Under the pieces are notes generated by a model, which was not told the origin of the DNA, did not search any database, and was given only the letters and a program-made list of their open reading frames with translations. DNA of 7,817 nt. It comes from an uncultured Eubacterium sp. Its GTDB lineage: Bacteria; Bacillota; Clostridia; Peptostreptococcales; Anaerovoracaceae. The stretch is taken from contig CABUXV010000047.1 of NCBI GenBank assembly GCA_902495595.1, positions 1 through 7,817 on the forward strand. Reading direction: 5' to 3'. Below, piece by piece: positions 1 to 6,075 of this stretch. Numbering within the stretch: the stretch's first letter is position 1; each line of letters opens with the position of its first letter. The position numbers were made by a program, and so were the translations under genes.

Positions 1-113
1 AGAAGCTTCTTGAAAAGCAAAAAGAAGGGAAGAAAAGGATGCGCCAGTTTGGTACTGTAGAAGTGCCTCAGGAAGCGTTTACTGCGGTATTAAAGTATGA
101 CGACAACAAATAA
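1..113 (+). CDS. lepA: Elongation factor 4 (LepA), C-terminal end only
   Basis: This is the 3' end of a gene entering from the left. The frame starting at base 3 encodes 36 residues and stops with TAA at 111-113. The residues include KLLEKQKEGKKRM, then EVPQEAF, and the chain ends in DDNK. This matches the C-terminal tail of LepA (EF4), the ribosome-associated translational GTPase that back-translocates stalled ribosomes and whose conserved tail binds tRNA. The GTPase domains lie outside the window. The last 17 bases overlap the start of hemW in another frame. lepA followed by hemW is a common gene order in Firmicutes, which supports both calls. The identification rests on this short but very characteristic tail. 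Confidence 0.9.
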   Translation, partial: KLLEKQKEGKKRMRQFGTVEVPQEAFTAVLKYDDNK

Positions 114-1245
114 TCTGGGGCTGTATATTCATATACCATTTTGCGTACGAAAATGTAAATATTGTGATTTTCTGTCTTTTAGCTGCAGCGATAATAAGCT
201 GCTTTCCGAATATGCCGATGCACTGATAAGAGAGATAAGAATAAAGTCGGAGGACTGGCGTTACAGAGAAGTTGACAGCGTTTATATAGGCGGAGGCACG
301 CCTTCGCTTATGTCGGAATGGGATATGGGAAGAGTTCTCGATGCTCTGAAGGATAATTTTAATATTCAAAAAGATGCGGAAATAACAATAGAGGGGAATC
401 CTGCAACTTTTTCAGATGAAAAGATGGAACGCTATTTGAGAAAAGGTGTGAATCGTCTGAGCCTGGGAGTTCAGTCTTTTGAAAACGATGTTCTTGAATT
501 TCTTGGAAGGGTGCACAATAAAAATGATGCTTTTTATGCTTTTCAAAGGGCTAAAAAAGCCGGGTTTAAAAATATAAACATGGATATAATGTTCGGTATA
601 CCAGGACAGACCATGAAGATGTGGAAGGACACGGTGAGGCAGTGTATTTTCTTAAAGCCTTCTCATATATCCCTTTACAGTTTGCAGATTGAAGAAGGCA
701 CGGAATTTTACGATATGTATAAAGCCGGAAGAATGGAAGCAGTTCCTGAGATAACCGACAGACAGATGTATCATACGGCGCTTAAGATGTTGAAAAAAGA
801 CGGATATGACCATTATGAAATATCCAATGCAGCGCTTTGCGGGTACAGAAGCAGGCATAATATGAAATACTGGTCCTATGAGGAATATCTTGGTCTCGGC
901 CTTGGCGCAAGTTCATTTGCGGGCGGAAAGAGATTCAAAAATTACAGCAGACTTTACGATTACATAAATTCTATAAAACAAAATAATGATACAGTGGACA
1001 AAAACAGTATAGAAAATTATTCAAAAAAAGAAGAAATGGGAATATTCGTATTTACGGGGCTTAGAAAGACAGACGGGCTAAGTACGGAACATTTCAGAAA
1101 GATATTTAATGAAGATTTTTTTGACGTGTATGATGAGAGCATACTCAATAAATATAAAGGCTTGCTGATATATACGGCAGACAGGCTGTATCTGAGCGAA
1201 AGAGGAATGGATATATCAAATAAAATAATGGCGGAGTTTATTTAA
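97..1245 (+). CDS. hemW: Radical SAM heme chaperone HemW (often labelled oxygen-independent coproporphyrinogen III oxidase)
   Basis: This 382-residue protein is of normal length for HemW. The radical-SAM motif CxxxCxxC is at C16, C20 and C23, within the segment HIPFCVRKCKYCDF, and ligates a [4Fe-4S] cluster that binds S-adenosylmethionine. Other family motifs are GGGTPS (65-70), IEGNPATF (98-105), LGVQSF (123-128), MDIMFGIPGQT (162-172), HYEISN (239-244) and RHNMKYW (253-259). A HemW-type C-terminal domain follows. True HemN has CxxxCxxCxC; here the position of the last cysteine is F25, which points to HemW, a heme-binding chaperone that delivers heme to proteins, rather than the oxidase. Many databases still carry the oxidase name. 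The start overlaps the lepA stop by 17 bases. No good Shine-Dalgarno lies close to ATG 97 (AGGAAG at 69-74 is about 22 bases away), so translational coupling to lepA is likely. Homologues also begin just before the LYIHIPFC segment. Confidence 0.93.
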   Translation: MTTTNNLGLYIHIPFCVRKCKYCDFLSFSCSDNKLLSEYADALIREIRIKSEDWRYREVDSVYIGGGTPSLMSEWDMGRVLDALKDNFNIQKDAEITIEGNPATFSDEKMERYLRKGVNRLSLGVQSFENDVLEFLGRVHNKNDAFYAFQRAKKAGFKNINMDIMFGIPGQTMKMWKDTVRQCIFLKPSHISLYSLQIEEGTEFYDMYKAGRMEAVPEITDRQMYHTALKMLKKDGYDHYEISNAALCGYRSRHNMKYWSYEEYLGLGLGASSFAGGKRFKNYSRLYDYINSIKQNNDTVDKNSIENYSKKEEMGIFVFTGLRKTDGLSTEHFRKIFNEDFFDVYDESILNKYKGLLIYTADRLYLSERGMDISNKIMAEFI

Positions 1246-2741
1246 TGAAAGAAAAGTATGTAATGGCGCTGGATCAGGGAACGACCAGCGCAAGATGTAT
1301 AATTTACGATAAAAAAGGCAGGCAGGTGAGCGCAGCTCAAAAGGAGTTTAAGCAGATATATCCTAAAGCAGGTTGGGTTGAACATGACCCAATGGATATA
1401 TGGTCCACTCAGATAGGAGTTGCGCAGGAAGCGCTTCTTAAGATTGATGCAAATTATAAGAATATCGATTCTATAGGTATAACAAATCAGAGAGAGACCA
1501 CTGTAGTGTGGGATAAGATTACAGGGGAGCCTGTATACAACGCTATAGTATGGCAGTGCAGAAGAACTGCTGAATTCTGTGACAGTCTTGCAGAAAAGGG
1601 TCTTGGTGATTTTTTCAGAAGCAGGACAGGTCTTTTGATAGACCCGTACTTTTCCGCAACTAAACTCAGATGGATACTGGAAAACGTGGATGGAGCCTAT
1701 GATAAAGCGAGAAAAGGACAGCTGCTTTTCGGAACAATAGAAACATGGCTTATCTGGAAGCTGACTGACGGAAAGGTTCATGTTACGGATTATTCCAATG
1801 CTTCAAGGACTATGATGTTCAATATACACGAACTGAAATGGGACGATGATATTCTAGAAGAACTGGATATACCAAAGTCAATGCTGCCTGAAGTATGTCC
1901 GTCAAGTATGATTTACGGATACAGCAGTCCGCTTTTATTCGGAGGTTTTATTCCTATTGCAGGAGCTGCGGGAGACCAGCAGGCAGCTCTGTTTGGTCAG
2001 ACATGTTTTAACAGAGGAGAGGCAAAGAACACCTATGGAACAGGCGGGTTTATGCTTGTCAATACAGGGGAAATGCCTGTAGAGTCTAAAAACGGACTGA
2101 TAACCACTATAGCGTGGGGCATTGGAGATAAGATAAATTATGCTCTTGAAGGGTCAGTATTCGTATCGGGAGCAACGATACAATGGCTTAGAGACGAAGT
2201 TAAACTTATTGAAAATGCTGCGCAGTCTGAGAAAATGGCAAGAATGGTTGACAATACAGCGGGAGCATATATAGTTCCGGCTTTTACGGGACTTGGAGCA
2301 CCATATTGGGATTCTTATGCCAGAGGAGCAATAATGGGTCTTACAAGAGGTGTGAACAAGAATCATATAGTAAGAGCGGCGCTGGAATCAATGGCGTATC
2401 AGACAAATGATTTAATAGCTTCCATGGAAGAGGATATGGGACATTCTATAAGTAAATTCAAAGTTGACGGAGGAGCCAGCGAGAACAATTTTTTGCTTGA
2501 GTTTCAGTCGAATATAATGAATATGCAGGTATACAGACCGAAATGTATTGAGACGACATCTTTAGGTGCGGCTTATCTGGCAGGGCTGGCAACAGGGTAC
2601 TGGAGGAATACCGATGATATAATATCCAACTGGCAGATAGATAAGGTGTTTGAACCTGACATGGCGCAAGAGGAGCGAGAAGAGCTTTTGGAAGGATGGC
2701 ACAAGGCTGTAAAATGTACTTTAGGATGGTCAAAAAAATAA
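1245..2741 (+). CDS. glpK: Glycerol kinase
   Basis: This 498-residue FGGY-family kinase converts glycerol and ATP to sn-glycerol 3-phosphate in the cytoplasm, committing glycerol to glycolysis or lipid synthesis. The N-terminal phosphate-binding motif is ALDQGTTSAR (8-17). Residues matching the glycerol site of E. coli GlpK are R83 and E84 (in ITNQRETT), W103, Y135, and D244 with Q245 in the catalytic AGDQQAALFGQ block (242-252). NTYGTGG (262-268) and DGGASENNFLLEFQ (408-421) are further family signatures. In Enterococcus and Bacillus GlpK the segment before AGDQQ carries a histidine (within YHFYG or YHFFG) that HPr of the phosphotransferase system phosphorylates. Here the aligned position appears to be L230, so that activation may be absent. 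The ATG overlaps the hemW stop (TAATG) and has GGAG at 1233-1236, eight bases upstream, so it is probably coupled to hemW. No glpF, glpD or glpO is in the window. A terminator follows inside thiN. Confidence 0.97.
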   Translation: MKEKYVMALDQGTTSARCIIYDKKGRQVSAAQKEFKQIYPKAGWVEHDPMDIWSTQIGVAQEALLKIDANYKNIDSIGITNQRETTVVWDKITGEPVYNAIVWQCRRTAEFCDSLAEKGLGDFFRSRTGLLIDPYFSATKLRWILENVDGAYDKARKGQLLFGTIETWLIWKLTDGKVHVTDYSNASRTMMFNIHELKWDDDILEELDIPKSMLPEVCPSSMIYGYSSPLLFGGFIPIAGAAGDQQAALFGQTCFNRGEAKNTYGTGGFMLVNTGEMPVESKNGLITTIAWGIGDKINYALEGSVFVSGATIQWLRDEVKLIENAAQSEKMARMVDNTAGAYIVPAFTGLGAPYWDSYARGAIMGLTRGVNKNHIVRAALESMAYQTNDLIASMEEDMGHSISKFKVDGGASENNFLLEFQSNIMNMQVYRPKCIETTSLGAAYLAGLATGYWRNTDDIISNWQIDKVFEPDMAQEEREELLEGWHKAVKCTLGWSKK

Positions 2742-2762
2742 ATACTTAAAAAGTCCGGTAAA

Positions 2763-3407
2763 TCAGGATTTAGATATTATAACGAGCAGAATGCCGTCTT
2801 TTACAGAGAGGACGGCTTCTTTTTCTGTGAATTCATTGCTTACGCCAAGGGGAAATGTGTTTGTAAGAGTATGATTTGTAAGCGGATATTTTACATTTTG
2901 AATTGTAACCCCGGTACATTTTTCCGAAAGAGAAAACAGAGAGATATAGCTTTCTGCTTCTTTTGAAATGTAATTTTTCTTATTTTCGTTTCCGTATAAT
3001 ATAAAGCACTTATTTCTTCCGTCTTTCATTATCAGTGAGCTGAATTTGCTGCTGTATCCTGAAATTATCTGTATATTTGCGATAGTATGGTCAAGTCTTC
3101 CTCCTATCCCTCCCCATATCTCAAGGTCTGTGAATCCCATGTCTGAAGCGGTTTTTACAGCAAGTTCGAGGTCTGTGAAATCTTTTTCGGGATTGAATTT
3201 TTGAATTGATATATTATCGGGTACTTTTGATTGAATTGAATCCAAGTCTCCTAAAATAAGATTCGGTTTAATTTTATTTTTTAAAGCAATATCATATCCT
3301 CCGTCGGTGCATATTATGAAACTGCTGTCATTTTTTGATATTTTGTAATCTAAAGGATAATCTATATACGATGTAATTATAATAACTTTTTTTTCTGTGT
3401 TTTCCAT
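2763..3407 (-). CDS. thiN: Thiamine pyrophosphokinase
   Basis: This 214-residue protein transfers pyrophosphate from ATP to thiamine, giving thiamine diphosphate, the salvage route to this cofactor. Family motifs from the chosen start are CTDGGYD (33-39), GDLDSI (53-58), EKDFTDLELAV (74-84), with acidic residues expected to bind metal and ATP, then GGIGGRLDH (99-107), and SNE (190-192) in the C-terminal thiamine-binding domain. Length is typical. I chose ATG at 3407 because AAAAAGG at 3418-3424 lies 10 bases upstream. The earlier in-frame ATG at 3416 would leave only one base of spacing and would add just three residues (MKT). It is the only minus-strand gene here, converges on glpK with 21 bases between stops, and is divergent from nfu. 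It stands alone rather than in the rsgA-rpe-thiN cluster seen in many Firmicutes. No thiamine-diphosphate riboswitch is visible in its short leader. Confidence 0.93.
   Translation of the reverse strand: MENTEKKVIIITSYIDYPLDYKISKNDSSFIICTDGGYDIALKNKIKPNLILGDLDSIQSKVPDNISIQKFNPEKDFTDLELAVKTASDMGFTDLEIWGGIGGRLDHTIANIQIISGYSSKFSSLIMKDGRNKCFILYGNENKKNYISKEAESYISLFSLSEKCTGVTIQNVKYPLTNHTLTNTFPLGVSNEFTEKEAVLSVKDGILLVIISKS
2793..2825 (+). terminator. Intrinsic terminator for the lepA-hemW-glpK unit, nested in the thiN coding region
   Basis: GCCGTC (2793-2798) pairs perfectly with GACGGC (2811-2816). The inner bases extend this through U-A and U-G pairs (2799-2802 with 2807-2810) to a 10-bp stem with an ACAG tetraloop. 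The T-rich tract TTCTTTTTC (2817-2825) follows on the plus strand. This is the normal form of a Rho-independent terminator and lies 51 bases after the glpK stop. On the minus strand the same bases are codons 198-205 of thiN. The minus-strand copy lacks a U-tract, so it should not stop thiN transcription. Termination itself is inferred. Confidence 0.75.
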
Positions 3408-3440
3408 TGTTTTCATACCTTTTTATTTGATTTTAATACA

Positions 3441-3470
3441 ATTATAAACCCTTGAAAAACAATAGGGCAA
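3441..3470 (-). promoter_or_regulatory. Sigma-A-type promoter for thiN
   Basis: On the minus strand the -10 hexamer is TATAAT, a perfect match (plus-strand bases 3441-3446). The -35 candidate is TTGCCC (plus-strand 3465-3470), which matches four of six consensus positions, with an 18-base spacer. Transcription would start near 3434, leaving a leader of roughly 25-30 bases before ATG 3407. Its -35 sits inside the spacer of the opposing nfu promoter, so both promoters probably cannot be occupied at once. Confidence 0.6.
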
Positions 3471-3480
3471 GGGATATAAT
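3452..3480 (+). promoter_or_regulatory. Sigma-A-type promoter for the nfu-4hbD unit
   Basis: TTGAAA (3452-3457, one mismatch to consensus) is followed by a 17-base spacer and a perfect TATAAT (3475-3480). The expected start is near 3487, giving a leader of about 29 bases. The ribosome-binding site GAGGTGAG (3506-3513) and ATG 3516 follow. This is the best promoter in the window. Confidence 0.75.
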
Positions 3481-3515
3481 TAATTTGGCGAAAAAATGAT
3501 TTTATGAGGTGAGTT

Positions 3516-3797
3516 ATGGAAAAGCAAATAATTGAAATTTTGAAGGAAAAAGTTGATCCTGTATTGGCTGAACATTACGGGGGAGCTGTGCTGACTAAAA
3601 TAGAAGACGGAAATGTCTATGTGAAGCTTACAGGTTCATGCGCTACTTGTCCCTCCGCCCAGGATACCATAGAAAGTGTGGTTAAAGCTGCCATACTTAA
3701 TAATGTTGAAGGCGTAAAAGATGTTATTTTAGATAATTCAGTAAGCGATGAACTATGGGACATGGCGAAAAAAATTCTGAATAAGGAGCAAGAATAG
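3516..3797 (+). CDS. NifU C-terminal-domain (Nfu-type) Fe-S cluster carrier protein
   Basis: This 93-residue protein consists of a single NifU C-terminal (Nfu) domain. The family pattern of a GG turn (YGGAVL, 21-26), a beta-strand (NVYVKLTG, 33-40) and the cluster-binding CxxC in GSCATCPSA (C42 and C45) is clear. Such domains bind a [4Fe-4S] cluster, usually bridging two subunits, and hand it to apo-proteins. There is no scaffold or IscA-like domain, so it is a stand-alone carrier rather than full-length NifU. The start is supported by GAGGTGAG at 3506-3513. It is first in a unit with the dehydrogenase gene 32 bases downstream, behind a strong promoter. The usual DGG of the family is replaced by YGG. 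Confidence 0.9.
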   Translation: MEKQIIEILKEKVDPVLAEHYGGAVLTKIEDGNVYVKLTGSCATCPSAQDTIESVVKAAILNNVEGVKDVILDNSVSDELWDMAKKILNKEQE

Positions 3798-3829
3798 TCA
3801 AAAAGCCACAGAGGAGAGGTGATTTTTAG

Positions 3830-4954
3830 ATGCAGGTTTTAAAAATAGTTCCAGAAATCAACTACTTTGAAACATTCAGAGAATTCAGCGAGAGTTTTCA
3901 AATAGGAAAGAATGATATCATAATTACGAATAAGATACTCTACAAAAATTATGTAAAACCTATCGGAACAGATTCAAAGTGTCTTTTCATTGAAGACTAT
4001 GGCACAGGTGAACCTACCGATGAAATGATAGATGAAATGGCGCTTGAGCTTAGAGATTGTGATTATACGAGAATAATAGCTTTCGGAGGAGGGACTATTG
4101 TAGATATATGCAAAATACTTGCCCTCGATGTACCCGATAAATCCGTTAAGCTGTTTACGGGAGAGGCGGTACCAGTGAAAGTAAAGGAGCTTTTGATAAT
4201 TCCGACTACATGCGGTACCGGGTCTGAAGTTACAAACGTATCTATAGCCGAGCTTAAATCTTTAAATGTAAAAAAGGGACTGGCGGTGGATGAAACTTAT
4301 GCAGATAACGCCGTACTTATACCGGAGGCTCTTGAAGGGCTTCCTGATTACGTATTTGCGACAAGCTCCATAGATGCTTTTATTCATGCTGCGGAAAGCT
4401 ATCTGTCTCCAAAAGCTTCGCCTTTTACTGAGATGTATTCGCTCAGAGCAATGGAGATGATAATATCAGGCTATAAAAAAATTCTATCAAGGGGCGGGAA
4501 TACTTCCGAAAACAGAAAAGATCTGTTAAAGGAGTTTTGTTATGCCGCAAATTATGCCGGAATAGCTTTCGGCAATGCAGGGTGCGGAGCTGTTCATGCT
4601 TTATCTTATGCGCTGGGAGGGAATTTTCATGTTCCTCACGGCGAAGCCAACTATCAGTTTTTTTCGGAAGTTTTCAGAACTTATATGAGAAAATCACCGA
4701 AAGGGAAAATTTCACGTATGAACGTTCTTTTAGCTGATATTTTAGAATGTAATACGGATAATGTATATGATGAAATAGAAAATATATTAAATCAGCTTAT
4801 TCTTAAAAAGAGACTTAGAGATTATGGAATGAAACCGGAGCAGATTGATGAATTCACTCAGAGCACCGTTTCTAATCAACAGAGACTGTTATCCAATAAT
4901 TACGTTTATTTGAGTGATGGCGAAATAAGAGAAATATTTGCTAATCTGTATTGA
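3830..4954 (+). CDS. 4hbD: Iron-containing alcohol dehydrogenase, probable 4-hydroxybutyrate dehydrogenase
   Basis: This 374-residue protein belongs to the group III (iron-type) alcohol dehydrogenase family. The nucleotide-binding motif is GGGTIVD (86-92), and PTTCGTGSEVTN (125-136) is the second family block. Metal ligands are D182 and H186 (SIDAFIHAAES), H256 (GAVHALSY) and H270 (HVPHGEAN). The resemblance to Clostridium kluyveri 4-hydroxybutyrate dehydrogenase is strong along the whole length, including the LK..P start, YG.GEP.DEMI, the TTCGTGSEVTNVS.AELK block, NYAGIAFGNAG.GAVHALSY and QQRLL.NNY near the end. That enzyme interconverts 4-hydroxybutyrate and succinate semialdehyde with NAD(H) in succinate, GABA or aminobutyrate fermentation. 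The substrate is inferred from this recalled similarity. A generic short-chain aldehyde or alcohol role is the alternative. GGAGAGGTGA at 3813-3822 supports the start. It follows nfu by 32 bases. No sucD, CoA-transferase or 4-hydroxybutyryl-CoA dehydratase gene is nearby. Confidence 0.87.
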   Translation: MQVLKIVPEINYFETFREFSESFQIGKNDIIITNKILYKNYVKPIGTDSKCLFIEDYGTGEPTDEMIDEMALELRDCDYTRIIAFGGGTIVDICKILALDVPDKSVKLFTGEAVPVKVKELLIIPTTCGTGSEVTNVSIAELKSLNVKKGLAVDETYADNAVLIPEALEGLPDYVFATSSIDAFIHAAESYLSPKASPFTEMYSLRAMEMIISGYKKILSRGGNTSENRKDLLKEFCYAANYAGIAFGNAGCGAVHALSYALGGNFHVPHGEANYQFFSEVFRTYMRKSPKGKISRMNVLLADILECNTDNVYDEIENILNQLILKKRLRDYGMKPEQIDEFTQSTVSNQQRLLSNNYVYLSDGEIREIFANLY

Positions 4955-4967
4955 TGTATGGTATTAT
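4938..4967 (+). promoter_or_regulatory. Weak candidate promoter for the DUF975 gene
   Basis: TTGCTA (4938-4943, four of six matches) and TATTAT (4962-4967, five of six) are separated by 18 bases at the end of the dehydrogenase gene. A start near 4974 would place a roughly 30-base leader before ATG 5005. In AT-rich DNA such a match is easily a coincidence. The alternative is that the downstream genes are read through from the nfu promoter. Confidence 0.25.
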
Positions 4968-4981
4968 TAGAAAACATCAAT
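4950..4981 (+). other. AT-rich stem-loop at the end of 4hbD, possible weak terminator
   Basis: ATTGATGT (4950-4957) pairs with ACATCAAT (4974-4981), giving an 8-bp stem around a 16-base loop. The stem contains the TGA stop of the dehydrogenase gene. The following bases (TTAATTAAT) are not a proper U-tract and the stem is AT-rich. At most it is a weak or partial terminator, or a 3'-end stabiliser, and read-through into the next gene is likely. Confidence 0.35.
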
Positions 4982-5004
4982 TTAATTAATGAAAGAGGTA
5001 CGAT

Positions 5005-6075
5005 ATGCAACAGAACATATACGGAAGCAACATAATAATTACGGAGCCCAGCAGCAATCTCAGGGCTCTTGGAAGAAATGCTCTTGCGGGCAAATGGCAG
5101 ACAGCCATTATCGCAGTAGCTGTTTATACTTTATGTATACAGGTTCCTCCTGCCATTTTGGACTCTCTGTTCGGAATAAATATCGGAGATTTTTATATAT
5201 CCAACTATTACAGCGGGTATTATATGGGTGTTGATACTTACAGCGATGTTTATAACAGCTTGCCTACATATTCTCCTCTCAGTGGGATTTACACACTTTT
5301 GGTGAGCGGTCCTCTGCAGCTTGGGGTAACATTGTTTTTCCTGGCGATGTTCAGAAAGCAGACCGTTGGAATAAGCGATATTTTCCTGGGCTTTGAAAGA
5401 TTCGGAAAAGCTTTGGGTCTTATGGTATTCCAGGGATTGTTTATTTTTCTATGGTCTTTATTATTTGTTGTTCCAGGTGTGATTGCAGCGATAAGATACA
5501 GTCAGGCTTTTTATATTTTGGCAGATGATCCTAATAAGGGTATAAGACAGTGCATGGATGAAAGCAAAATGATGATGAAGGGCAATAAGGCTAAATATTT
5601 TTGTCTTATTCTTTCGTTCATTGGCTGGCTGATACTTGCATCGATTCCGGAAAGTATTCTGGTTTCAATCTCGACATTTTTACAGGCAGGATGGCTTTCT
5701 ACAAGCGTAATAACCATTTTAGGGACGCTTTTTGTTGTACCTGTAGTCGTATATATGAGTTCTGCACAGACGGGATTTTATGAGATTTTAGCAGGTCATC
5801 TTATTAAAGAAACAGAACCTGCTCCTGTACAGCCTCAGGCAGTTCCGTTTTCAGCTCAGAATAATGAGCAGCAGACAGGTAAAAATGAAAATGGAGAAAA
5901 TATAAATTATCAGAATCAGCAGAACGCAGACAGCAATGTTAATGTATCTCAAGGGTTAAATAAAGATTTTGATAATTCCGCAGTAAATGAAGAAAATAAA
6001 GGTATCAATGTTAAATCCCAGCTGGAAAGCAAGGATGAGTCAGATAAATCATCGGATGGAGAAAATAAACAGTAG
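5005..6075 (+). CDS. DUF975-family membrane protein with a long polar C-terminal tail
   Basis: This 356-residue protein is of unknown function. The N-terminus (SNLRALGRNALAGKW, about 17-31) and the central block with LWSLLFVVPGVI (149-160), RYSQAFYILADDPNKG (164-179) and the ESKMMMKGNK stretch (186-195) match the DUF975 integral membrane family common in Clostridia and lactic acid bacteria. About five hydrophobic segments are visible, near 33-53, 93-116, 138-165, 199-220 and 235-253. No enzyme active site is apparent. Residues from about 270 to 356 form a tail rich in Asn, Gln, Glu, Lys, Ser and Asp. It begins with a Pro/Gln stretch and is probably disordered and soluble. Some databases have mislabelled such proteins as carotene monooxygenases, which nothing here supports. 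The start has AGAGG at 4994-4998, six bases upstream. The stop TAG is directly followed by the ATG of the next gene. Confidence 0.8.
   Translation: MQQNIYGSNIIITEPSSNLRALGRNALAGKWQTAIIAVAVYTLCIQVPPAILDSLFGINIGDFYISNYYSGYYMGVDTYSDVYNSLPTYSPLSGIYTLLVSGPLQLGVTLFFLAMFRKQTVGISDIFLGFERFGKALGLMVFQGLFIFLWSLLFVVPGVIAAIRYSQAFYILADDPNKGIRQCMDESKMMMKGNKAKYFCLILSFIGWLILASIPESILVSISTFLQAGWLSTSVITILGTLFVVPVVVYMSSAQTGFYEILAGHLIKETEPAPVQPQAVPFSAQNNEQQTGKNENGENINYQNQQNADSNVNVSQGLNKDFDNSAVNEENKGINVKSQLESKDESDKSSDGENKQ

Larger units (their letters stand above)
3440..3481. repeat. Imperfect inverted repeat spanning both divergent promoters
   Basis: The left arm AATTATAAACCCTTG (3440-3454) and right arm CAAGGGATATAATT (3468-3481) are reverse complements apart from one substitution and one extra A on the left, with 13 bases between. 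Each arm holds the -10 hexamer of one promoter, and the CCCTTG/CAAGGG cores lie inward of the -10s. Part of the symmetry follows simply from having two TATAAT boxes facing away from each other. The perfectly matched CCCTTG/CAAGGG cores are not explained that way and could be an operator half-site pair. No binding protein can be named. Confidence 0.5.

Noticed and set aside
97..1245. Calling this gene hemN, coproporphyrinogen III dehydrogenase
   Set aside because: The cysteine motif is CxxxCxxC followed by D-F, lacking the extra HemN cysteine, and the lepA neighbour fits HemW.
1242..1781. A 179-codon minus-strand open frame opposite glpK
   Set aside because: glpK is unmistakable in this stretch. 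The antisense product shows no motif and has no ribosome-binding site or promoter that I can see.
2725..2775. A terminator for thiN on the minus strand in the gap between the convergent genes
   Set aside because: Minus-strand T-runs are present, but the only hairpin ahead of them (TCC with GGA around a nine-base loop, one mismatch beyond) is too weak to call.
3408..3416. The upstream in-frame ATG at 3416 as the thiN start
   Set aside because: It is one base from the AAAAAGG site, too close for initiation. ATG 3407 has ideal spacing. The difference is only three residues.
3408..3434. A thiamine-diphosphate riboswitch controlling thiN
   Set aside because: The predicted leader is only about 25-30 bases and lacks the conserved CUGAGA-type core. 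A TPP riboswitch needs roughly 100 bases.
4989..5234. An 81-codon open frame starting 16 bases before the DUF975 gene
   Set aside because: It overlaps the DUF975 gene in another frame. The AGAGG site is correctly spaced for ATG 5005 and lies inside this frame's own coding sequence. The product has no recognisable domain and reads as a shifted copy of the real gene.
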